Position numbers and translations under genes: made by a program. Source: Microbacteriaceae bacterium (lineage in GTDB: Bacteria > Actinomycetota > Actinomycetes > Actinomycetales > Microbacteriaceae). From it: a stretch of DNA of 64,000 nucleotides. The notes below the pieces were generated by a model. The model saw nothing but the letters and a program-made list of their open reading frames with translations, ran no database searches and was not told the origin of the DNA. The stretch is from positions 62,001 through 126,000 of the forward strand of contig JAODAR010000010.1 in assembly GCA_025463545.1 (NCBI GenBank), written 5' to 3'. Shown in pieces: positions 1 through 11,095 of this stretch. Each line of letters opens with the position of its first letter. Position 1 is the first letter of the stretch.

Positions 1-754
1 TCTCGCTCGGCGCGGCGACGGAGATCGTGATGCCCTGCGACGAGGCGTCGAAGCTGGCAGACTTGCTGCGGTCCACGCCGGCGACGGTGAGCACTCCCGG
101 GATGGTGGCCGGCGCGCCCACCTCGGTGGTTCCGCTCCCCCGGTTGCCTGCAGCGGCCACCACGACGACGTCGTGCTCGAAGGCGTAGAGGAACGCGTCG
201 TCCCAGCTGGTCGGCCAGTCCAGGGTGTTGCGGGTCAGCGACATGTTGATCACGTCTGCCCCATTGTCGACGGCCCAGCGGATGCCGGCGGCGATCTGGT
301 CGTCATTGCTGACGGAGGCCTGGCTGGTGCCGAAGGCGACCGACACCGACAGTATCGACGCCTCGGGAGCCACGCCGATCACCCCGTTTGCCGGACCGGT
401 GCCCCGACCGGCCAGCAGCGACCCAACCAGGGTCCCGTGGGAATTCTCGTCGCCCACAGGGGTCTGCCCGTTTGCGGATCCCAGCCCGGAGACATCCGTT
501 CCCCCGACGACGGCGCCGGCGAGGTCGGGGACACTGCCGTCGACACCCGTGTCGATGACCGCGACTTTCACACCCGCGCCCTTGGTTTTCGCCCAGGCCT
601 GGGTGAAGCCATAATCGTTCAGCCAGTATTCGAGGTCGCGCACCTGGTCGGCGTGCGCAGGTGGCGCGTCGACGAAGACGGATGCCGAAACAGAGAGCGT
701 CGCGACCAGGGCCAGCGCGAGGCCTGCGCCAATGCGACGAGCGGCGCGGGTCAT
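1..754 (-). CDS. S8 family (subtilisin-like, mycosin-type) serine peptidase, C-terminus outside the window
   Basis: Translation from the ATG at 754 gives an Arg-rich N-terminus and a hydrophobic stretch ending in PPAHADQ, a likely signal peptide cut after AHA, so the enzyme is probably exported. The subtilase Asp motif (VIDTGVD, about residue 70) and His motif (NSHGTLVGS, about residue 108) are present. The Ser motif (GTSxAxP) would lie beyond base 1, so the catalytic triad cannot be completed here. The start overlaps the DUF501 stop as ATGA, which implies coupled translation. A subtilase at the end of an eno/FtsB/DUF501 run resembles actinobacterial mycosin-like proteins, but no type VII secretion genes are in the window and the substrate is unknown. 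Confidence 0.85.
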   Translation of the reverse strand, partial: MTRAARRIGAGLALALVATLSVSASVFVDAPPAHADQVRDLEYWLNDYGFTQAWAKTKGAGVKVAVIDTGVDGSVPDLAGAVVGGTDVSGLGSANGQTPVGDENSHGTLVGSLLAGRGTGPANGVIGVAPEASILSVSVAFGTSQASVSNDDQIAAGIRWAVDNGADVINMSLTRNTLDWPTSWDDAFLYAFEHDVVVVAAAGNRGSGTTEVGAPATIPGVLTVAGVDRSKSASFDASSQGITISVAAPSE

Positions 755-1314
755 TCGTCGCCGGGCGCGGCCTGGCCGTCGCCGCCGGCCCCCGGCTCGC
801 TGCCGAGGTCGTAATCGAGGCACTCGCAGACGGTGGGGCTCCACGCCGCTCGGGCCAGCGCCAGGTCGCCGATCGGGTTGACGCCGGGGCCGGCGGCCAG
901 GGAATGCGCGGCCAGCGCGTGGAGGCACTTCACCCGCTCAGGCATGCCGCCAGAGGAGATGCCATCGATCTCCGGCACGTCGCCGAGCATCGCACGGTCG
1001 GCCAGGAAGCTCGTGTGCGCTTCACGGTAGTGCTCCCGCAGCCCGTCGTCCTCGGCCAGCAGCTTGTTGTACTCGTTCATCACCTGGGTGGCCTCGAGGT
1101 ACGAGATCGCAGCGGTCGCCGCGGGATGCGACAGGTAGTACAGCGTCGGGAACGGGGTGCCATCGCTCAGGCGCGGCGCCGTGGCCACGACCGTCGGCGC
1201 ACCGCAGACGCAGCGCGCGGCGATTCCGGCCACGTCCCGGGCCGGGCGGCCGAGCTGGGCGGACACGAGGGCGATGTCCCGTTCAGTGGGCGGGTCGAAC
1301 GGTGGGCGGGTCAT
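751..1314 (-). CDS. DUF501 family protein
   Basis: This 187-residue protein matches DUF501, a family of unknown function that in actinobacteria sits directly after the FtsB/DivIC-like gene. Recognisable features are the Cys pair around RCVCGAPTVV (about residue 35), the LYYLSHP segment and the C-terminal VCECLDYDLGSE. No signal peptide or membrane segment is visible, so it is probably cytoplasmic. It overlaps the upstream septum gene by ATGA at 1311-1314 and the downstream peptidase by ATGA at 751-754, so the three genes form one translationally coupled operon. The family assignment rests on sequence character plus this conserved neighbourhood; no biochemical role can be given. Confidence 0.85.
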   Translation of the reverse strand: MTRPPFDPPTERDIALVSAQLGRPARDVAGIAARCVCGAPTVVATAPRLSDGTPFPTLYYLSHPAATAAISYLEATQVMNEYNKLLAEDDGLREHYREAHTSFLADRAMLGDVPEIDGISSGGMPERVKCLHALAAHSLAAGPGVNPIGDLALARAAWSPTVCECLDYDLGSEPGAGGDGQAAPGDE

Positions 1315-1796
1315 TGTGAGGCCTCCGGTGCCAGTCCGGCCGTCATGACCGAGGCGAAGATTGATTTCATCCAGTCCACCTTGGTGTCCTGGATCGAGGT
1401 GCTGACCGGCGCGGTGGCGGTCGCGCCGTCGGCGGGCAACGGAAGGTCGTTGATCACGAGAAAGCTGATGTCGCCTGGCAGCACGTAGGACAGCCGGTCA
1501 CGCGCCTGGGTGATGATGTACGTGCGGTCGTTCCATCGCTCGCGCTCTGACTTGAGCTTGTCAACCGTCTCCTGCGCGGTCTGCACCGTCGCCCGGAGCT
1601 CGTTGATCTGTTGCCGCTGCTCGGCGTAGGTCCGAAGACTCGGGGCGAGCACGACCACCGCAAGCACCAGGATTCCCATCATCACGAATGAAAAGCCAGA
1701 CAAGCGGATGCCGCGGAGCCAGCCGCCGACGGGCGTCTCGGTTCCGGGAAGTGCGACAGGGCGCTCGTCGCGGGCCCGGGTGCGGGTGCGATTCAT
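1311..1796 (-). CDS. FtsB/DivIC-family septum formation initiator
   Basis: A 161-residue bitopic membrane protein: an Arg-rich cytoplasmic N-terminus, one transmembrane helix at about residues 33-52, then a coiled coil at about 55-92 (YAEQRQQINELRATV and following heptads), then a short extracytoplasmic tail. This is the architecture of FtsB/DivIC, which links FtsQ and FtsL in the divisome. The motif ARDRLSYVLPGD after the coil is typical of the actinobacterial version. The gene lies between eno and DUF501, its usual place in actinobacteria. The upstream spacer holds a terminator-like hairpin, so it may have its own promoter there. Confidence 0.88.
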   Translation of the reverse strand: MNRTRTRARDERPVALPGTETPVGGWLRGIRLSGFSFVMMGILVLAVVVLAPSLRTYAEQRQQINELRATVQTAQETVDKLKSERERWNDRTYIITQARDRLSYVLPGDISFLVINDLPLPADGATATAPVSTSIQDTKVDWMKSIFASVMTAGLAPEASQ

Positions 1797-1811
1797 GGGC
1801 GACTCCTTTCG

Positions 1812-1835
1812 CTTCCCGGCTTCCCGGCTTCCCGG
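1812..1835. repeat. Three tandem copies of CTTCCCGG
   Basis: Positions 1812, 1820 and 1828 each begin an exact 8-base unit. The array lies in the leader of the septum gene, between the eno terminator hairpin and the start codon at 1796, so copy changes would alter the spacing of any promoter there. Confidence 0.8.
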
Positions 1836-1874
1836 CGTCTTGACTTCTCGGGCCGATTGCCGGCGAAAACTGTG

Positions 1875-1912
1875 CGGCTCCCGCAGCCCGGACTGGCCGG
1901 GCCCGGGAGCCG
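1875..1912 (-). terminator. Hairpin downstream of eno
   Basis: Arms CGGCTCCCG (1875-1883) and CGGGAGCCG (1904-1912) are perfectly complementary, and an inner pair GCCCGG/CCGGGC (1886-1891, 1897-1902) extends the stem. On the minus strand it is followed by a short T-rich stretch (CACAGTTTT). It lies 19 bases past the eno stop and probably ends eno transcription before the septum gene. Confidence 0.7.
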
Positions 1913-1930
1913 CTGGTGCGTTCTTCGTGC

Positions 1931-3274
<1,344 letters not shown>

Positions 3275-3301
3275 CTAGCGAGCGTCGTCGGCGCCGCGAG
3301 A

Positions 3302-4573
3302 TCAGCCGAGCGGCTTGAACTCGAGCGTCGCGGTATCCGTTGTTCCGGCGGGGACGAACGCGAAACTCCCATAGCCGGCTTCCAGCGCCCGGCCGAGCAC
3401 CGGGGTGAGGTTCTTCGCGCGCCGCTCCAGCCGCACCCGCTTGCCGTCGGCGACCAACGCCGACTTCAGCGCGACCAGTTCGGCCGGGTCGGCGTTCTTC
3501 TCGTGCACCAGCACCACGGCGCCATCGGCGGATGCCGCGTCCGCGCCCAGCAGGTCCACGATGCGTTCGAAGCCGATGGAGAATCCGCAGGCGGGAACGT
3601 CGGTGCCGAGGAATCGGCCGATCATCCCGTCATAGCGGCCGCCGCCGCCCAGTGAATAACCCAGGTCGGGGTGGGCGATCTCGAAGATCGTGCCGGTGTA
3701 GTAGCCCATGCCCCGTACCAGGGTGGGGTCGAATTCGAGCGGGATGCCAGGCAGCGCGGCGCGAAGGGCGAGCAGGTCGGCGTAGGCGTCGGTGTCGAGC
3801 CAGGCCGGCGGGTGGCCCGCCTCGAGCAGGTTCCAGCCGGCGCTGCCGATCGAACCGAGGTTCTCGGTGATGCGTTCGGCCTCGGGACCGGCCGCCGCGA
3901 TACCGAGGGAGCCCAGCTCAGCGACGACGCCCTCGACGCCGATCTTGTCGAGCTTGTCGATGGTGATCAGGGCGCGTTCGGTGAGTTCCGGCGCGACGCC
4001 CCAGTGCGCGAGCAGCGCGGAGAGAATGCGCCGGTCGTTGATCCGGATGCTGCAGCCGGTAAGTCCCAGCGCGTCGAGGGCAGCGGATGTCGCGGTGATC
4101 AGTTCGATCTCGGCGAGCGGGCCCGCTTCACCGATGATGTCGATGTCGCACTGCATGAACTGGCGGAACCGGCCCTTCTGCGGACGCTCGGCCCGCCAGA
4201 CCGGGGCGATCTGGATCGCCCGGAACACGGTGGGGAGGTTCGCGCGGTGGGTGGCGTAGAAGCGGGCCAGCGGAACGGTGAGGTCGAATCGGAGACCGAG
4301 GTCGGCCAGGGACAGCAAGTCGCCGGTCTCGGCCGCAGCAGCGGCATCCGCTTCGGTCAAGCCGCGCTTCATCACGGCGAAGGCGAGCTTCTCGTTGTCG
4401 CCGCCGAGGCCGGAGTGCAGGCGCGCGGAATCCTCCATGACCGGCGTTTCGATCTCGTCGAAGCCGTGGGCGGCGAAACTGGTGCGGATCACGCCGAGCG
4501 CATGCTCCCTGCGGGCCTTGTCGGCCGGGAGGAAGTCGCGCATGCCGCGGGGCGGGGTCACTGCAGTTGCCAT
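3302..4573 (-). CDS. hisS: Histidyl-tRNA synthetase
   Basis: A 423-residue class II aminoacyl-tRNA synthetase that charges tRNA-His. It begins with the typical PRGMRDFLP sequence. QFMQCDIDIIGE (about residue 150), LVRGMGYYTGTIFEI (about 280) and GGGGRYDGMIGRF (about 310) are the HisRS signature motifs, followed by the C-terminal anticodon-binding domain. The ATG at 4573 follows GGAG only two bases away, a short but usable spacing. A long tandem heptamer array begins 57 bases upstream, in the leader or promoter area, which may affect expression. The gene lies between eno and mazG on the same strand. Confidence 0.97.
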   Translation of the reverse strand: MATAVTPPRGMRDFLPADKARREHALGVIRTSFAAHGFDEIETPVMEDSARLHSGLGGDNEKLAFAVMKRGLTEADAAAAAETGDLLSLADLGLRFDLTVPLARFYATHRANLPTVFRAIQIAPVWRAERPQKGRFRQFMQCDIDIIGEAGPLAEIELITATSAALDALGLTGCSIRINDRRILSALLAHWGVAPELTERALITIDKLDKIGVEGVVAELGSLGIAAAGPEAERITENLGSIGSAGWNLLEAGHPPAWLDTDAYADLLALRAALPGIPLEFDPTLVRGMGYYTGTIFEIAHPDLGYSLGGGGRYDGMIGRFLGTDVPACGFSIGFERIVDLLGADAASADGAVVLVHEKNADPAELVALKSALVADGKRVRLERRAKNLTPVLGRALEAGYGSFAFVPAGTTDTATLEFKPLG

Positions 4574-4630
4574 GGCTCCAATTCTGTCAGGTCACCGGAA
4601 GCCGCCCGTTCCCCTGCGTGCTGTGCGGCT

Positions 4631-4784
4631 GCCGGTTGCCGGTTGCCGGTTGCCGGACGCCGGACGCCGGACGCCGGTTGCCGGTTGCCGGTTGCCGGTT
4701 GCCGGTTGCCGGTTGCCGGTTGCCGGTTGCCGGTTGCCGGTTGCCGGTTGCCGGTTGCCGGTTGCCGGTTGCCGGTTGCCGGAC
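4631..4784. repeat. 22-unit heptanucleotide tandem repeat upstream of hisS
   Basis: Twenty-two consecutive 7-base units of the form GCCGGNN. Units 1-3 read GCCGGTT, units 4-6 GCCGGAC, units 7-21 GCCGGTT and unit 22 GCCGGAC. The block is exact apart from this TT/AC alternation. It passes directly into a small inverted repeat, CGGACC/GGTCCG (4780-4785, 4791-4796). It is non-coding, between the mazG stop and the hisS start. Open frames across it on both strands only translate the repeat. Confidence 0.97.
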
Positions 4785-4860
4785 CGTACCGGTCCGAGAA
4801 TTCGTTCGGCGCGCCTGGAACGGCGGCGCGCACCCGCCCGGGCGGCAGCGTGGTGCCCTT

Positions 4861-4920
4861 TCGGGCGCGCCGACGCCCAGACGGGGCAGTGTGCTTCCCT
4901 CTCGGGCGCGCCGACGCCCA
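4861..4920. repeat. Two direct copies of a 19-base sequence
   Basis: TCGGGCGCGCCGACGCCCA occurs at 4861-4879 and again at 4902-4920, separated by 22 bases. It lies in the hisS-mazG spacer, between the heptamer array and the octamer array. Confidence 0.85.
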
Positions 4921-4931
4921 AGCCGGTGGCG

Positions 4932-4970
4932 TCAGCCGGTCAGCCGGTCAGCCGGTCAGCCGGTCAGCCG
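4932..4970. repeat. TCAGCCGG octamer array at the mazG 3' end
   Basis: Four exact copies of TCAGCCGG start at 4932, 4940, 4948 and 4956, with a fifth copy lacking its last base at 4964. The array stops three bases short of the mazG stop codon (minus strand, 4974). Confidence 0.9.
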
Positions 4971-4973
4971 CGC

Positions 4974-5753
4974 CTATTCTGCCGGGAACGCGATGACGCC
5001 CGCATCGGCCACATCGGTACCCGCGCTGTCCGCCTCAGCAGCCCGGATCTCGTCCTGCAGGTCGCGCAGCGCACGGCGAAGCGCGCGCTCGGCGTCGAGG
5101 CCCTGAGCCTTCGCCGACGCCACGATCGCGAGCAGAAGCGGGCCGAGCTCATCCTCGGACTGCAGGGCCATCGACGGCGGCGCATCCGTTTCAAGCAGGC
5201 CGATCTTCTGGGCGCGGCCGATGACCTTGTCGGCGAGCGCGAGGGCTGGCATGCCTTGCGGGATGCCGTCGAGCACACTGGTGCGGTGCGGTTTCTCGGC
5301 GGCTTTGAAGCCGTCCCAGGCGGCCACGACATCGTCGGCGGTCTCGAGCGTCTGGTCGCCGAACACGTGCGGGTGCCGGCCGACCATTTTCGCGGTCATG
5401 TGCGCGGCGACGTCCTGGATGTCGAAGTCTTCACCGCTGGTATGCGCGGCGATGTCGGCGTGGAACAGCACCTGATACAGAACGTCGCCGAGCTCCTCGA
5501 TCATCTCCTCGCGACTGCCGGCTTCGATTGCGTCGATGAGCTCGTGGCTCTCCTCGATCAGGTACTGAACCAGCGATTCGTGGGTCTGGTCGGCGTCCCA
5601 CGGGCAACCGTTCGGGGCGCGCAGCCGGGCGACGGTCGCGATCAGCGTGTCGAGGGCGCTCGGTTCCGGGTCACCGTTGTGGTCGGCTGCCCGACCTGCC
5701 CGGGCATCGTTCTGGTCAGCGGATGCCGCGCCGGAGAATACGGGATTGGTCAC
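4974..5753 (-). CDS. mazG: MazG-family nucleoside triphosphate pyrophosphohydrolase
   Basis: A 259-residue protein with one MazG domain: PWDADQTHESL is followed by the EExHE-type metal site (IEESHELIDAIE) and EEMIEELGDVLYQVLFHAD. These acidic helices bind Mg and hydrolyse (d)NTPs to monophosphates, a housecleaning role. The start chosen is GTG at 5753, because AGGAGG stands four bases before it and the protein then opens with TNPVFSGAAS; longer in-frame readings have no ribosome site and an Arg-rich low-quality N-terminus. It sits in the mfd-mazG-eno neighbourhood known from other actinobacteria. The mazEF toxin pair is not present, so this is the stand-alone housekeeping form. Confidence 0.93.
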   Translation of the reverse strand: MTNPVFSGAASADQNDARAGRAADHNGDPEPSALDTLIATVARLRAPNGCPWDADQTHESLVQYLIEESHELIDAIEAGSREEMIEELGDVLYQVLFHADIAAHTSGEDFDIQDVAAHMTAKMVGRHPHVFGDQTLETADDVVAAWDGFKAAEKPHRTSVLDGIPQGMPALALADKVIGRAQKIGLLETDAPPSMALQSEDELGPLLLAIVASAKAQGLDAERALRRALRDLQDEIRAAEADSAGTDVADAGVIAFPAE

Positions 5754-5904
5754 GAGCCCTCCTGAAGGTCGACTCCATCGTAAGCCGCGGCGTGAAGCGA
5801 CACAGCCCGTCGTGCACCGGTAGGCTGACCGCAGGTGAGCCGGGAAGTCTGGTCGGCGGGCGGAGGCATCCGCTCTGGCAGTTTCACCGAACCGATCGGC
5901 CACA

Positions 5905-7080
<1,176 letters not shown>

Positions 7081-7107
7081 CCCGCGGGTGCCCGACCCGG
7101 GCGAAGA

Positions 7108-7168
7108 AGAACCAGCTGTAGCGACCGGTACCCGAATATAGCTGGTGTACCGGGCCACAGCTGGTTCT
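7108..7168. terminator. 61-base palindrome between convergent nhaA and mfd
   Basis: Outer arms AGAACCAGCTGT (7108-7119) and ACAGCTGGTTCT (7157-7168) are perfectly complementary. Inner arms CCGGTAC (7125-7131) and GTACCGG (7147-7153) are also perfect. The element lies 27 bases after the nhaA stop and 24 bases before the mfd stop, so it most likely acts as a two-way terminator, although no long T run follows on either side. Confidence 0.7.
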
Positions 7169-7191
7169 GGTGCACCGAGCTGTCCCCGGCG

Positions 7192-10100
7192 CTACGACGC
7201 GGCGGCGGCCTGCTTGCTCTCCACGCTCGGTGGGAAGATCGCGCCGAGGAAGGTCCCGGCCCACTCGATGAGCGCGGCGTCGTCCAGCGGCTCGTTGTTC
7301 GGCCGCGGCATCGGTACGGTGAGCGACCCGTTCTGGGTGAAGTACCGGGCGCCCGGGTACATTCGCTGTAGCCGCACCTGGATCGAGTCGGCCAGGTCGA
7401 CCGGCGCCACCCGGAGGTTTGATCCCATCGCCACGACCTCGCCGAGGCCGGCCTGCTGCGCGCGCCAGCGCAGCCGGGAAACGGCGATGAGGTTCTTCAC
7501 CGGCACCGGCGGCTCGCCGTAACGGTCGGTGAGTTCCTCGAGCACCTGGTCGATTTGGCCCTCAGAGGCGGTCGGTGAGCTCGCCGCCGAGAGCTTCTGG
7601 TAGGCCTCGAGCCGCAGCCTCTCGCTGTCCACGTAGTCCTCGGGAATGTGTGCGTCGACCGGCAGTTCCAGCCGGAGCTCGGTCTGGCCCTCTGCGACGT
7701 CGCCTCGGAACGTCGACACCGCCTCACCGATCATCCGCAGGTAGAGGTCGAAGCCTACCCCGGCGATGTGCCCGGCCTGTTCGCCGCCGAGGAGGTTGCC
7801 GGCGCCGCGGATCTCGAGGTCCTTCAGGGCCACCTGCATGCCGCTGCCCAGTTCGTTGTTGGCGGCGATCGTGGAGAGCCGGTCGTGTGCGGTCTCGGAG
7901 AGCGGCTTGTTCTCGTCGTAGAGGAAGTACGCGTACGCGCGTTCCCGTCCGCGGCCCACCCGGCCGCGCAGCTGGTGCAGCTGGCTCAGGCCGTATTTGT
8001 CGGCCCGGTCGATGATGATCGTGTTCGCATTGGCGATGTCAAGGCCGGTCTCGATGATGGTGGTGGTCACCAGCACGTCGAACTTGCGCTCCCAGAAGTC
8101 GACGACGACCTGCTCCAGCACCGCCTCCGGCAGCTGCCCGTGCGCGACGGCGATACGCGCCTCCGGCACCAGCTCCGCCAGCTGCGCGGCGATCCGGTTG
8201 ATGCTCGACACCCGGTTGTGCACGAAGAAGATCTGGCCCTCGCGCAGCAGTTCCCGGCGGATCGCCGCGGCGACCTGCCGTTCGGAGTAGGGGCCGACGA
8301 AGGTGAGAATCGGATGCCGGTCCTCCGGCGGAGTGGCCAGGGTCGACATTTCCCGGATGCCGGTGACCGCCATCTCGAGCGTGCGCGGGATCGGCGTGGC
8401 GCTCATGGCCAGGATGTCGACGTTGGTTTTGAGCTTCTTCAGCTGGTCCTTGTGCTCGACGCCGAAGCGCTGCTCCTCGTCGATGATCACCAGGCCGAGG
8501 TCCTTGAAGATGATCGAGTCCGACAGCAGCCGGTGGGTGCCGATGACCAGGTCCACTGTGCCGTCGAGCAGCCCGGCGATGGTCTCCCGCGACTCCTTCT
8601 CGGTCTGAAACCGGGACAGTGCGCGAAGGTGGATCGGGAATCCGGCGAACCGCTCCTGGAAGGTCTCCATGTGCTGGCGCACGAGGAGCGTCGTCGGCAC
8701 CAGCATGGCGACCTGCTTGCCGTCCTGGATCGCCTTGAACGCGGCACGCACCGCGACCTCGGTCTTGCCGAAGCCGACGTCGCCGGAGAGAAGCCGGTCC
8801 ATCGGGATCGGCCGCTCCATGTCGGCCTTGACCTCCTCGATCGTGGTCAGCTGGTCGGGCGTCTCCGCGAATGGGAATGCCTCCTCGAGCTCTCGCTGCC
8901 AGGGCGTGTCCGGCCCGAAGGCGTGGCCCCTGCTGGCCATCCGCGCCGAGTACAGCTTCACCAGCTCCACGGCGATGTCGCGCACGGCCTTCCGTGCCTT
9001 GTTCTTCGCCGCCGACCAGTCGCTGCCGCCCATCTTGCTGAGCGCCGGCGCCTCGCCGCCGACATAACGAGTGAGCAGGTCGAGCTGGTCGGTGGGCACG
9101 AACAGTTTGTCTCCGGGGTGCCCGCGCTTGGACGGCGCGTATTCGAGGGCGAGGTATTCGCGCCGGGTCTTCACCGCGTTGCGGCCGCCGCTGGAGACCT
9201 CGCGCTGGGTGAGCTCGAGGAACCTGCCGATGCCGTGGGTCTGGTGCACCACGTAGTCGCCGGCTTTCAACTGCATCGGGTCGACGACGTTCTTCCGCCG
9301 GCTGGCGAGCTTCTTCACCTGGCGCGCGTCGTACCCGACCGTGCGCCCGTAGAACTCGGACTCGCTCACCAGAGTGAGCTTGATCTCAGGCAGTTCGAAG
9401 CCGTGGTCGACGGATGCCTTCAGCAGGTAGGCGATGCCGGGTTCCGGATCAGAGGGAAACTCATCCACCACGCGAGCCGGCAGTTCGTGCTCGGCCAGAA
9501 CGTCGGCGGCGCGCTCGACCAGGCCTGCGCCCTGCGCGACGATGGCAACCGTCCAGCCCTCGGCCAGGCGGGTGGCCAGGTGACCGACGGCCCCGTCGAC
9601 ACTGCCGTGGAAACTGGGCACGGCATCCGCTGTAATGCGCACCGTGAGCAGGTCGTCCATTTCACGGTGCTCGGGCAGCACCTGCTCGGGGAGTTCTTCA
9701 CCCACCGGGGCGGCCTGGAAGGAACTGAGGGTCCACCAGACGTGCTCGGAGGCGGGCTGGCCGGGGGCCGAGAACTTCACCGAGTCGCGGAGTTCCCCGA
9801 GGGTGAGGAAGTCACCGGATTCGAGGTCGATCGGGGCTTCCGCTCCCGCTGTGGCGGCGTTCCAGGCAGCTGAGAGGAACTCGCGGTTGGTTTCAGCAAG
9901 GCTGATCGCGCGGGAAGCGACCCGCTCCGGTGAGATCACGGCGACGGCAGCCCCGGCAGGCAGGTAGTGGGTGATCGGCACCAAGCGATCGACGAGCGCG
10001 GGGGCGAGGCTTTCCATGCCGTCGGCGGGGATGCCCTCGGCGATCTTGGCGAGCATCCCCGACAGGCTCGGGAACTCGTGCTGCATCTCGCGGGCCCGTT

Positions 10101-10857
10101 GCCGCACGGCGGCGCTGAGCAGCAGCTCTCGGCTGGGCGGCAGGCTCACGGAGGCGACCGGATCCGGCAACGAACGTTGGTCGGCGACCGAAAAAGCGCG
10201 GATCTGCTCGACCTCATCGCCGAAGAACTCGACCCGGTAGGGGTGCGGGGCCACCGGCGGGAAGACGTCGAGGATGCCCCCGCGCACGGCGAATTCGCCG
10301 CGCCGGGTGACCATGTCGACCCGGGAGTATGCCACGTTCACCAGTTCGTGCGCGATCGTGGCGAGGTCGTAACCTCGGCCACCGGCCGCAAGCTCGATCG
10401 GTTGGAAGTCGGTGAGGTTGTCGGCGACCGGCTGGAGGGCTGCTCGAACGGAGGCGACGACCACCAGTGGCGACCGCTCGGCCGGGTCGGTGGCCTCCCA
10501 GTCGCGCATCCGTCGGAGTGCGTGCAGGCGCTTGCCGACGATCTCGGCACTCGGGCTGAGGCGTTCGTGCGGAAGGGTTTCCCAGGCCGGGAAGTCGACG
10601 ATCTCGGCGGGGCGGGCGGTATCGGAGGCAAAGCAGGCGAGGTTCTCGCGCAGCGCCTCGGATTCGCGGCCGGTGGCGGTGATCACGAGCAACGCCTGGG
10701 TCTTGCCCTGCTCGGTGCGGCGACCCATCAGGGCAGCCAACAGTGGCGCGCGGAGACCGTCGGTGAGCGAAAAATCGGCGTCCCGGGCAGCGAAGCCGAG
10801 GGCGTTATCGAATGTGGAGGCGCGCGAAAGCGCTGCGATTAAGCCCTGAAGGATCAC
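7192..10857 (-). CDS. mfd: Transcription-repair coupling factor
   Basis: A 1221-residue Mfd, full length. It has the UvrB-like N-terminal region (about residues 1-480), the CarD-like RNA polymerase interaction domain (about 530-620, starting LKAGDYVVHQTHGIGRF), helicase Walker A GDVGFGKTEVA (about 690), the DEEQ box in IIDEEQRFG (about 792), motif VI region LRGRVGRGRERAYAY, and a C-terminal TRCF domain. It removes RNA polymerase stalled at lesions and recruits UvrA for strand-specific repair. The gene follows pth on the same strand after a 238-base spacer that shows no other gene. Confidence 0.98.
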   Translation of the reverse strand: MILQGLIAALSRASTFDNALGFAARDADFSLTDGLRAPLLAALMGRRTEQGKTQALLVITATGRESEALRENLACFASDTARPAEIVDFPAWETLPHERLSPSAEIVGKRLHALRRMRDWEATDPAERSPLVVVASVRAALQPVADNLTDFQPIELAAGGRGYDLATIAHELVNVAYSRVDMVTRRGEFAVRGGILDVFPPVAPHPYRVEFFGDEVEQIRAFSVADQRSLPDPVASVSLPPSRELLLSAAVRQRAREMQHEFPSLSGMLAKIAEGIPADGMESLAPALVDRLVPITHYLPAGAAVAVISPERVASRAISLAETNREFLSAAWNAATAGAEAPIDLESGDFLTLGELRDSVKFSAPGQPASEHVWWTLSSFQAAPVGEELPEQVLPEHREMDDLLTVRITADAVPSFHGSVDGAVGHLATRLAEGWTVAIVAQGAGLVERAADVLAEHELPARVVDEFPSDPEPGIAYLLKASVDHGFELPEIKLTLVSESEFYGRTVGYDARQVKKLASRRKNVVDPMQLKAGDYVVHQTHGIGRFLELTQREVSSGGRNAVKTRREYLALEYAPSKRGHPGDKLFVPTDQLDLLTRYVGGEAPALSKMGGSDWSAAKNKARKAVRDIAVELVKLYSARMASRGHAFGPDTPWQRELEEAFPFAETPDQLTTIEEVKADMERPIPMDRLLSGDVGFGKTEVAVRAAFKAIQDGKQVAMLVPTTLLVRQHMETFQERFAGFPIHLRALSRFQTEKESRETIAGLLDGTVDLVIGTHRLLSDSIIFKDLGLVIIDEEQRFGVEHKDQLKKLKTNVDILAMSATPIPRTLEMAVTGIREMSTLATPPEDRHPILTFVGPYSERQVAAAIRRELLREGQIFFVHNRVSSINRIAAQLAELVPEARIAVAHGQLPEAVLEQVVVDFWERKFDVLVTTTIIETGLDIANANTIIIDRADKYGLSQLHQLRGRVGRGRERAYAYFLYDENKPLSETAHDRLSTIAANNELGSGMQVALKDLEIRGAGNLLGGEQAGHIAGVGFDLYLRMIGEAVSTFRGDVAEGQTELRLELPVDAHIPEDYVDSERLRLEAYQKLSAASSPTASEGQIDQVLEELTDRYGEPPVPVKNLIAVSRLRWRAQQAGLGEVVAMGSNLRVAPVDLADSIQVRLQRMYPGARYFTQNGSLTVPMPRPNNEPLDDAALIEWAGTFLGAIFPPSVESKQAAAAS

Positions 10858-11095
10858 CGCTCAAGTCTACAAGTTCCGCTAAAACGCGACCACCGCGCCG
10901 CTCTCCGCTCCGGTAACCACCCCGTTTACCACCCCGCGCGGGTACCGAATTCAGGAGCGTAGAGGCGTGTCGAACCATCGAGTGCGGCAGAACGGGGCGC
11001 GACACTGCTCCGCGCCTGAAATCGGATCCCACCTGGGCGCATCTGGCCGGCCGAGGGCGGCGGACTGCGCTGGTGCGCTGGTGCAGGCTCCAGAT

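Noticed and set aside
4631..4970. Possible CRISPR-like array
   Set aside because: Units are contiguous heptamers and octamers without spacers, and no cas gene is present.
4278..5765. Plus-strand open frame of about 495 codons crossing the heptamer array
   Set aside because: Most of it is translated repeat (RLPVAGC units) or shadow of hisS and mazG; not a protein.
9541..9560. GGCAACCG match to the operator half-site inside mfd
   Set aside because: Only one half matches and it lies in coding sequence.
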